From: DASVSE01 sp036399715
GTDB taxonomy: Bacteria > Bacteroidota > Rhodothermia > Rhodothermales > Rubricoccaceae
Assembly: GCA_036399715.1 (NCBI GenBank)
Contig: DASWMO010000093.1
Span: 1 to 11,270 of the forward strand
Length of the DNA stretch: 11,270 nucleotides
Direction of reading: 5' to 3'
How positions within the stretch are numbered: the first letter of the stretch is position 1; each line of letters starts with the position of its first letter. A program made the translations under genes and the position numbers. Under the pieces are notes generated by a model that had not been told where the DNA came from, ran no database searches, and saw nothing but the letters and a program-made list of their open reading frames with translations. Shown here one piece after another: positions 6,224 through 11,270 of the stretch.

Positions 6224-8317
6224 ATGTCTGTTCGACTCTCACGCCTGCTCCTGCTCAGCCTGTTCCTGCTGCCCGCGGTTAGCCAGGCGCAGCCGCTCCT
6301 GCAGGACAACTTCCGAGGCTCCCCCGGCTCCGCGCTGACGGCCAACGGCTGGACCGCGATCGCGACGGGCGCGACGCCCGTTCTCTCGGTCACCGCGAAC
6401 AACCTGACGTTCCCGAACTACCCCTCCGTCTCTGGCAACGCGGCTGGGATCGGCCCCTCCGGGCAGGACGTCAACCGGTCGTTTACGAGCCAGACCTCAG
6501 GGACCGTCTACGCGGCGTTCCTCGTCAACGTGTCGGCCGCGCAGACCGGGGACTACTTCTTCGGGCTGGAGCGGCTGCTCGGCGGCTCGTCCTATGTCGG
6601 CCGTGTGTACGCCCGGTCTGCCGCGGGCGGCGTCCAGTTCGGCCTGTCCAGGTCGTCAACGAACACGACCGTGCTGCCGGTCTACACGACGACCGAGTAC
6701 GCCCTCAACACGACCTACCTCCTCGTCGTGGAGTACCAGATCGTCGCCGGGGCGAGCAACGACACCGTGAGCCTGAACGTGATCAGCGCCGGCGAGGACT
6801 ACTCGGCTGAGCCGGCGACGCCGACGGTCACCGACCCGACGGTCGCGGCCGACCTGGCGGGGATCGGCACGGTCGCCCTCCGGCAGGGAACGACGGGCCA
6901 GGCACCGGCCCTGACCCTCGACGGGCTTCGCGTCGCCACGACGTGGGCCGAGGCGGTCCAGCCCGCCCAGCGGGTGCAGGACGGGGCCGGCTACCGGCTC
7001 CTCGGCGCGCCCGTGCAGGGCGTGACGGTGGGGACGCTCGCGGGGATCAACCTCGTCCAGGGCGTGGAGGGCCAGTACCCGAGCGCGGGCGACAACCTGT
7101 TCACCGGCTACACCGGCTCGGGCACCCAGGACGGCTACGTCCCCGCGACCAGCGTCGCGGACGCGCTCACGCCGGGTTACGGCTTCTTCTGGTACCTCTT
7201 CGACCAGAGCATCACGCCGGGCCCGACGGAGGGCGGCGGCGGGACGAGCGTGAGCTACCCCGTCCCCGAGCGCCTGCTCGCGACGAGCGGCCCCGTCAAC
7301 ACGGCCGATGTCGTGGCGCCCTTCGCGACGAATGCGGACGGGTTCTACCCCATCGCCAACCCGTTCTCGCAGGCGCTCGCCGCGACCGGCATCACGCGCT
7401 CGGCCGGCGGCGGGACGTTCTCGAACATCCTCCAGGCGTACGACCCGACGACGGGCTACGTCACCATCGACCGGACGACCTCGACGGCTCTCTCGGTCTG
7501 GCAGGGCGTCTTCGCCGAGGTGCAGGGCGCGACCGCCCCGACGTTCACCTTCGCCGCCGCTTCCCGGACCGACGCGACGCCCGTTCTCGTCAGCCGTGAC
7601 GCGGCCACGACGGGCCTCGCGCTCGCACTCGACGGTGCGACGGCGGCCGGCGCGACGCACGACGAGGCGGCGCAGGTCCGCTTTACGGACGCGGCCTCGG
7701 CCGGCTGGGATGCGGACGACGCCTCGAAGCTCACGCCCCCGACGGCGGCCCATGCGCTCATCGCGCCGGTCGGCACGCGCGACGGCGTGGCGCGCCGGCA
7801 GGCCGTGCTCTCGCGCCCGACGGGCGACCTCGCGGACGTGACGCTCGCCTTCATGGCGACGACGGCGGGCACGTTCACGCTCACCGCCGAGGCGACGGGC
7901 CTCTCGGCCGAGGCGACGGTGCGCGACCTCGCGACGGGGCAGACGGCGCGCCTCGCCGACGGGTACACGTTCACGTCCGACACGACGGACTGGACGGAGC
8001 GCTTCGTCGTTTCGTTCGGCCGCACCACGGCCGGCGAGGGGACCGCGGCGGCGGTGACGACCCTCTCGGCGCCGGCCCCGAACCCGGCGACGGGCCAGGC
8101 GCGCCTTACGCTGCGCCTCGCGGCGCCGGAGCACGTCACGGCGACGGTCGTCGACGCGCTCGGCCGGACGGTCGCGACGCTCTACGACGCGGAGGCTGCG
8201 GCCGGTGCGGACCTCGCCCTCGGCGTGGACGCGTCGCGCCTCGCGCCGGGCGTGTACGTCGTGCGCGTGCAGGGCGCGACGTTCACCGAGAGCCGCCGGC
8301 TCACGGTCGTCCGCTAA
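6224..8317 (+). CDS. Secreted protein with T9SS type A sorting domain (N-domain type A)
   Basis: This is a 697-residue exported protein. A signal peptide covers 1-22 (MSVRLSRLLLLSLFLLPAVSQA|Q). Residues 24-243 form a beta-rich domain resembling the jelly-roll found at the start of many Bacteroidota surface proteins (NGWTAIATGATPVLSVTANN, GQDVNRSFTSQTSGTVYAAF, DYFFGLERLLGG). Residues about 250-605 are a module shared with the next gene (GAGYRLLGAPV, NLFTGYTG, GYGFFWYLFDQ, DASKLTPP, ALIAPVGTRDG). Residues about 613-697 are a T9SS type A tail (PAPNPATGQARLTLR...VVDALGRTV...LAPGVYVVRV...RRLTVVR). No enzyme motif is recognised, so its activity is unknown; a surface or adhesive role is only a guess. 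ATG 6224 was chosen because it begins the signal peptide; the frame is open upstream to 6020, but that stretch looks non-coding. No Shine-Dalgarno is seen. A strong terminator follows. Confidence 0.9.
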   Translation: MSVRLSRLLLLSLFLLPAVSQAQPLLQDNFRGSPGSALTANGWTAIATGATPVLSVTANNLTFPNYPSVSGNAAGIGPSGQDVNRSFTSQTSGTVYAAFLVNVSAAQTGDYFFGLERLLGGSSYVGRVYARSAAGGVQFGLSRSSTNTTVLPVYTTTEYALNTTYLLVVEYQIVAGASNDTVSLNVISAGEDYSAEPATPTVTDPTVAADLAGIGTVALRQGTTGQAPALTLDGLRVATTWAEAVQPAQRVQDGAGYRLLGAPVQGVTVGTLAGINLVQGVEGQYPSAGDNLFTGYTGSGTQDGYVPATSVADALTPGYGFFWYLFDQSITPGPTEGGGGTSVSYPVPERLLATSGPVNTADVVAPFATNADGFYPIANPFSQALAATGITRSAGGGTFSNILQAYDPTTGYVTIDRTTSTALSVWQGVFAEVQGATAPTFTFAAASRTDATPVLVSRDAATTGLALALDGATAAGATHDEAAQVRFTDAASAGWDADDASKLTPPTAAHALIAPVGTRDGVARRQAVLSRPTGDLADVTLAFMATTAGTFTLTAEATGLSAEATVRDLATGQTARLADGYTFTSDTTDWTERFVVSFGRTTAGEGTAAAVTTLSAPAPNPATGQARLTLRLAAPEHVTATVVDALGRTVATLYDAEAAAGADLALGVDASRLAPGVYVVRVQGATFTESRRLTVVR

Positions 8318-8339
8318 GACAGACCGCTCGGACGGGTCC

Positions 8340-8379
8340 GGAGAGGGCGCGGGGCTTCGGCTCCGCGCCCTCTCCTTTT
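8340..8379 (+). terminator. Intrinsic terminator with UUCG tetraloop
   Basis: A 13-bp perfect GC stem (8340-8352 with 8363-8375) extends inward through a G-T and two G-C pairs to a C(TTCG)G tetraloop, followed directly by TTTT (8376-8379). It lies 22 bases after the stop of the first secreted-protein gene. This is a textbook intrinsic terminator. Confidence 0.93.
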
Positions 8380-8437
8380 GTGATGCCCTCGCGGATCTGG
8401 CCGTCGCGGCGGGCTGGTCGGGACGTCAGCCGTGGAC

Positions 8438-8456
8438 GAGACGAGGGACTCGTCTC
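8438..8456. repeat. Perfect 8-bp inverted repeat, 3-base spacer
   Basis: GAGACGAG (8438-8445) and CTCGTCTC (8449-8456) are exact reverse complements in the leader of the second secreted-protein gene, about 155 bases before its ATG. It could be an operator or an RNA hairpin. There is no T run after it, so a terminator is unlikely. Confidence 0.5.
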
Positions 8457-8474
8457 AGGCGGCCCGCCCGCTCT

Positions 8475-8492
8475 GGAATGTTCGGACATTCC
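8475..8492. repeat. Palindromic 18-bp site, 7-bp arms
   Basis: GGAATGT (8475-8481) and ACATTCC (8486-8492) flank a 4-base centre. It lies 18 bases after the previous inverted repeat and is A/T-richer than its surroundings, as an operator for a dimeric regulator often is. Function is inferred only from symmetry and from its place upstream of the ATG at 8611. Confidence 0.45.
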
Positions 8493-8610
8493 GGGGGCAT
8501 TCGAAACCGAACCGTTCCAGACCAGTGGCTTGAATCCGCTGCCTGCTGTCACGGTCGGCCGTTCGCCTCCGTTGCGACACGTCTCCCAGTCCGAAGCCCC
8601 ACCCCATTCC

Positions 8611-10713
8611 ATGATCCGACTTCTCCTTGCCGCCCTCGTCGGCGCCGTTCTGCTCACCTCCAGCGCGCTCGCGCAGACGGTAGAGCCGGCCGGCGGTCGC
8701 TCCTCGCTCCAGTCCCACGGCCGTCCTCCGTTCGGGGGCACGATCACCGCCTCCCCGCTCGAACCCGCGGCGCCTGCGACAGGCGAGACCGCTGGCGCAT
8801 CGGCGCTGGTCGGGTGCGCGGCCGGGGCCACCGTCGCACAGACGGCAGCGTTCACCATTGCCTACACCATGACGACGGTCGATTTTGGGGTCGGGCAGAG
8901 CTTCACGGCTCCCTGTGACGGCTTTCTGACGTCCATCGCGTTCGGCCAGAACAGGAACGCCTCGAACGTCAGCACGACGACCCTGATGACCCTGTACACG
9001 ATCCAGGGCGCGGGGACCACGGGGACGGTACTCGACGAGGTGAGCTATAGCCTGAACAACGTCGCGACGGCCGGGACGAGCTTGTTCACGCTCCCGCTCT
9101 ACGAGCCGGTCCCGGTCGTCGGGGGGGCGGTGTACACGTTCTTCCTGGAGTATGACGGTGGGGGTGCCCTCCGCGCCGTCGCGTCGGGCGCGAACCCGTA
9201 CCTGGGTGGCCAGGTGTACAGCGGCTCGACCGCCGTGCCCACCGACGACCTCTACTTCGTCGCCACCTTCCAGCCGTCCACGGTCGCCACGACGCCGGTC
9301 GTCTTCAACGGGGCGGGCTACCGCCTGCTCTCGGCTCCCGTTACCGGCATCTCAATCCGCGACCTCGCCGCGCTCAACCTCGTCCAGGGCGTCCCCGGCG
9401 ACGGAACGACGGTCGACGCGCCGACGAACTACCCCGCGCAGTACCCGACGGCGCTGGACAACCTGTACACGGGCTACAGCGGCAACGGGGCGTTCACGCC
9501 GCCCGCGTTCGCCTACGACCGGCTCCAGCCGGGTCGCGGGTTCTTCTGGCACTGGTACGACCAGGACATCACGCCCAACCCGACCGGCTTCGGCGGCGGG
9601 ACGAGCCGGAGCCGCGAGCTGACCGGCTTCACGCTCTCGCAGGCCGGTCCGGCCGCGACGGCGAACGTGGCCCAGGCGTTCACCCGCAACGCCGACGGCA
9701 GCTACATGCTCGGCAACCCCTTCGCGCTCCCGCTCGCCGTCTCCGGGCTTACCAAGACGGCCGGCGACGGGACGCTCACGACGAGCGTCCAGGCCTACGA
9801 CCCGCTCATCGCCAACTACCGCATTCTCTTTGCGTCGAACCCGGACAACGCCGGTGCGTCGGACTACGTCGCCGTCTGGGACGGGTTCTTCGCCGAGGTC
9901 ACGGGCGGCACGACGGCCCCGACGTTCACGTACGCGTTTGCCTCGACGAGCGCGACGGCTACGCCGCCGTTCTACGGCCGTGGGGCTGCGACGGCCAGCA
10001 CGACGCCGTACGTCCGGTTCCGCCTCGACGGGACGACGGACGCGGGCGCGCACGTCGCGGACATCGCGGCCTACCTCCGCTATCTCCCGGACGCGCTCGA
10101 CGGCGCCGACGCAGACGACGCCTCCAAGCTCACGCCGCCGGCTGGCCCGTACGCACTCATCGCGCCCGTCGGCACCCGTGACGGGGCGGCATGGCGCCAG
10201 GCGGTCCTCTCGCTCCCGACGGGGTCGACGGCCGACGTGACGCTCGCGTTCACGGCGACGACGGCGGGCACGTTCACGCTCACCGCCGAGGCAACGGGCC
10301 TGCCGGCCGAGGCGACGATGCGCGACCTCGTGACGGGGCAGACGGCGCGCCTCGCCGACGGCTACACGTTCACGTCCGAGGCGACGGACTGGGCGGAGCG
10401 CTTCGTGGTCTCGTTCGGCCGCTCGACGGCCGGCGAGACGGGCGCGGCGACGTTCGCGCTCTCGGCCGCCGTCCCGAACCCCGCGACGTCCGCGTCGCGC
10501 GTGTCGCTGCGCGTCGACGCCGCTCAGACGGTCACGGCGACGGTCGTGGACGCGCTCGGGCGGACGGTGCAGACGGCCTTCGCGGGCGCGCTCGCGGTGG
10601 GTCAGTCGCAGGAGATCGCCGTCGACACGGCGACGCTGGCGCCGGGCGTGTACGTCGTCCGGGTGTCGGGCGAGACGTTCACGGCGACGCGCCGGCTCGT
10701 GGTCGCGCGCTGA
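8611..10713 (+). CDS. Secreted protein with T9SS type A sorting domain (N-domain type B)
   Basis: This 700-residue exported protein is a tandem partial paralogue of the preceding one. A signal peptide covers 1-21 (MIRLLLAALVGAVLLTSSALA|Q), followed by a Pro/Ala/Gly-rich linker to about residue 65. Residues about 66-222 are a beta-rich domain unlike the neighbour's (DFGVGQSFTAPCDGFLTSIA, VGGAVYTFFLEYDG, DDLYFVATF), with C69 and C102 as a possible disulfide. From about 232 to 608 it follows the neighbour's shared module (GAGYRLLSAPV, NLYTGYSG, GRGFFWHWYDQ, DADDASKLTPP, ALIAPVGTRDG). Residues about 616-700 form the T9SS tail (AVPNPATSASRVSLR...VVDALGRTV...LAPGVYVVRV). No catalytic motif is recognised. 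ATG 8611 begins the signal peptide; the open frame back to 8380 runs through palindromes and is judged non-coding. The leader is C-rich with no Shine-Dalgarno. Confidence 0.9.
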   Translation: MIRLLLAALVGAVLLTSSALAQTVEPAGGRSSLQSHGRPPFGGTITASPLEPAAPATGETAGASALVGCAAGATVAQTAAFTIAYTMTTVDFGVGQSFTAPCDGFLTSIAFGQNRNASNVSTTTLMTLYTIQGAGTTGTVLDEVSYSLNNVATAGTSLFTLPLYEPVPVVGGAVYTFFLEYDGGGALRAVASGANPYLGGQVYSGSTAVPTDDLYFVATFQPSTVATTPVVFNGAGYRLLSAPVTGISIRDLAALNLVQGVPGDGTTVDAPTNYPAQYPTALDNLYTGYSGNGAFTPPAFAYDRLQPGRGFFWHWYDQDITPNPTGFGGGTSRSRELTGFTLSQAGPAATANVAQAFTRNADGSYMLGNPFALPLAVSGLTKTAGDGTLTTSVQAYDPLIANYRILFASNPDNAGASDYVAVWDGFFAEVTGGTTAPTFTYAFASTSATATPPFYGRGAATASTTPYVRFRLDGTTDAGAHVADIAAYLRYLPDALDGADADDASKLTPPAGPYALIAPVGTRDGAAWRQAVLSLPTGSTADVTLAFTATTAGTFTLTAEATGLPAEATMRDLVTGQTARLADGYTFTSEATDWAERFVVSFGRSTAGETGAATFALSAAVPNPATSASRVSLRVDAAQTVTATVVDALGRTVQTAFAGALAVGQSQEIAVDTATLAPGVYVVRVSGETFTATRRLVVAR

Positions 10714-10733
10714 TCGCTCGGTTCTGACGGGTC

Positions 10734-10769
10734 GCGGCGGGCGCGGGGTTTCGGCTCCGCGCCCGCCGC
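10734..10769 (+). terminator. UUCG hairpin terminator after the second secreted-protein gene
   Basis: A 13-bp perfect GC stem (10734-10746 with 10757-10769) extends by G-T, G-C and T-G pairs to a TTCG loop, 20 bases past the stop. Its core (10739-10764) matches the earlier terminator core (8345-8370) at 25 of 26 bases. There is no T run after it, so it may terminate less well, or mainly protect the mRNA 3' end. Confidence 0.75.
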
Positions 10770-10807
10770 GCGGTTCGGGGCGGCCGGCGGACCGGCGCGG
10801 ACCCCGG

Positions 10808-10868
10808 GGGCCCGTGCCACGTTGATGAACAAGAATGCGTTACCTCGGCGGTCGCGTGCCACGGGCCC
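10808..10868. repeat. 14-bp inverted repeat flanking a lower-GC core
   Basis: GGGCCCGTGCCACG (10808-10821) and CGTGCCACGGGCCC (10855-10868) pair as reverse complements with one mismatch. The 33-base spacer is A/T-richer (ttgatgaacaagaatgcgtt) and ends about 60 bases before the next ATG. It could be a promoter between operator half-sites, or a leader hairpin. A promoter-like TTGATG starts the spacer, but I see no clear -10 partner. Confidence 0.5.
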
Positions 10869-10915
10869 TGCCCGGGCCGTGTATCCTTCCGCCTTCACCT
10901 CGACCCTGTCTCCCG

Positions 10916-11270
10916 ATGTCCCCTCGCTTCTCCCGCGGGCTTCTGCTCGCACTGGCTGCGTTCGCCTTTTCAACTTATGCCACAGCACAAACTGTAATCG
11001 CGTCTCAGGGGTTTGAGACAGCGGGCGAAACATGGGGTATTACAGCCGGTGCAACGAACATATCGACGACGGCAGGTTCGGGCGATACGCCAGCCAACGG
11101 TCGCATACGTTCAGGTGTCCGCTCATGGCAAGTCAATAACGCTACCGCTACTCTAACTCTCGCCCCACAGCCGACGATTGGTTACACGGGTATCCAGGCC
11201 GTTGTCCGCATTTCCAGCCCGGCTGCGAATACTACCAACGGATCCGATGTGGGTGATTACGTCCGTGTCT
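10916..11270 (+). CDS. Secreted protein, 3' partial; third gene of the secreted-protein cluster
   Basis: An open frame of 118 codons runs from ATG 10916 off the window end without a stop. It begins with a clear signal peptide (MSPRFSRGLLLALAAF, cleavage likely after ATA in YATA|QTV). A beta-rich mature start follows (VIASQGFETAGETW, NISTTAGSGDTPANGRIRSG, VRSWQVNNATATLTL), reminiscent of N-terminal domains of Bacteroidota T9SS cargo. That likeness is from memory, not a search. The C-terminus is not visible, so a sorting domain cannot be shown. GC over 10981-11270 is about 57% by hand count (165 of 290), against about 75% in a sample line of the preceding gene, with many A- or T-ending codons (gca, gta, aca, tat, caa). 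That contrast suggests a different history. The leader is C-rich without Shine-Dalgarno. Confidence 0.85.
   Translation, partial: MSPRFSRGLLLALAAFAFSTYATAQTVIASQGFETAGETWGITAGATNISTTAGSGDTPANGRIRSGVRSWQVNNATATLTLAPQPTIGYTGIQAVVRISSPAANTTNGSDVGDYVRV

Noticed and set aside
6656..8134. 492-codon minus-strand frame opposite the first secreted-protein gene
   Set aside because: Low-complexity Arg-rich product; the opposite strand has a signal peptide, a module shared with its paralogue, and a sorting tail.
8380..8610. Upstream extension of the second secreted-protein frame
   Set aside because: It runs through two palindromes directly after a terminator, and ATG 8611 starts a perfect signal peptide.
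10822..11016. Small 64-codon frame overlapping the start of the third secreted-protein gene
   Set aside because: Begins inside the spacer of the inverted repeat, has no recognisable feature, and lies in another frame from the signal peptide-bearing gene.

Overview
The window reads as chromosome of a GC-rich (about 70% or more) member of the Bacteroidota/Rhodothermota lineage, most like Rhodothermales (Rubricoccaceae or Salinibacter relatives). The basis is twofold. Secreted proteins end in a type IX secretion (T9SS) type A sorting domain, and most starts lack a Shine-Dalgarno and follow C/A-rich leaders. This placement is inference from composition and protein style, not from a search.

Layout. 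(1) 1-4619, plus strand: an efflux operon. It holds the 3' part of an RND (HAE-1 type) inner-membrane pump gene, whose 5' end lies outside the window, overlapped by 8 bp by a TolC-family outer-membrane channel gene. A periplasmic adaptor gene would be expected just upstream. (2) 4626-5381, minus strand: a PlsC-type 1-acylglycerol-3-phosphate acyltransferase, convergent with the channel gene. (3) 5486-5926, plus strand: nucleoside diphosphate kinase (ndk) followed by a strong GC hairpin. (4) 5927-6223: a non-coding stretch with a possible 3' remnant of a minus-strand gene and a long-spaced inverted repeat. (5) 6224-10713: two tandem genes for secreted proteins of 697 and 700 residues. They have unrelated N-terminal beta-rich domains but a common roughly 360-residue module plus T9SS sorting tail, and both are followed by near-identical UUCG hairpins. 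(6) 10916 to the end: the start of a third secreted-protein gene, cut by the window edge, with much lower GC (about 57% by hand count).

How they work together. The pump and channel would form a tripartite envelope exporter. PlsC and Ndk are housekeeping enzymes of phospholipid and nucleotide synthesis with no evident link to it. The downstream genes look like an expanding tandem family of surface or secreted proteins. In it, the N-terminal domain is swapped while the C-terminal module, sorting signal and terminator are copied. That family is the most interesting part of the window. I see no tRNA, rRNA, CRISPR array, insertion sequence or phage gene.
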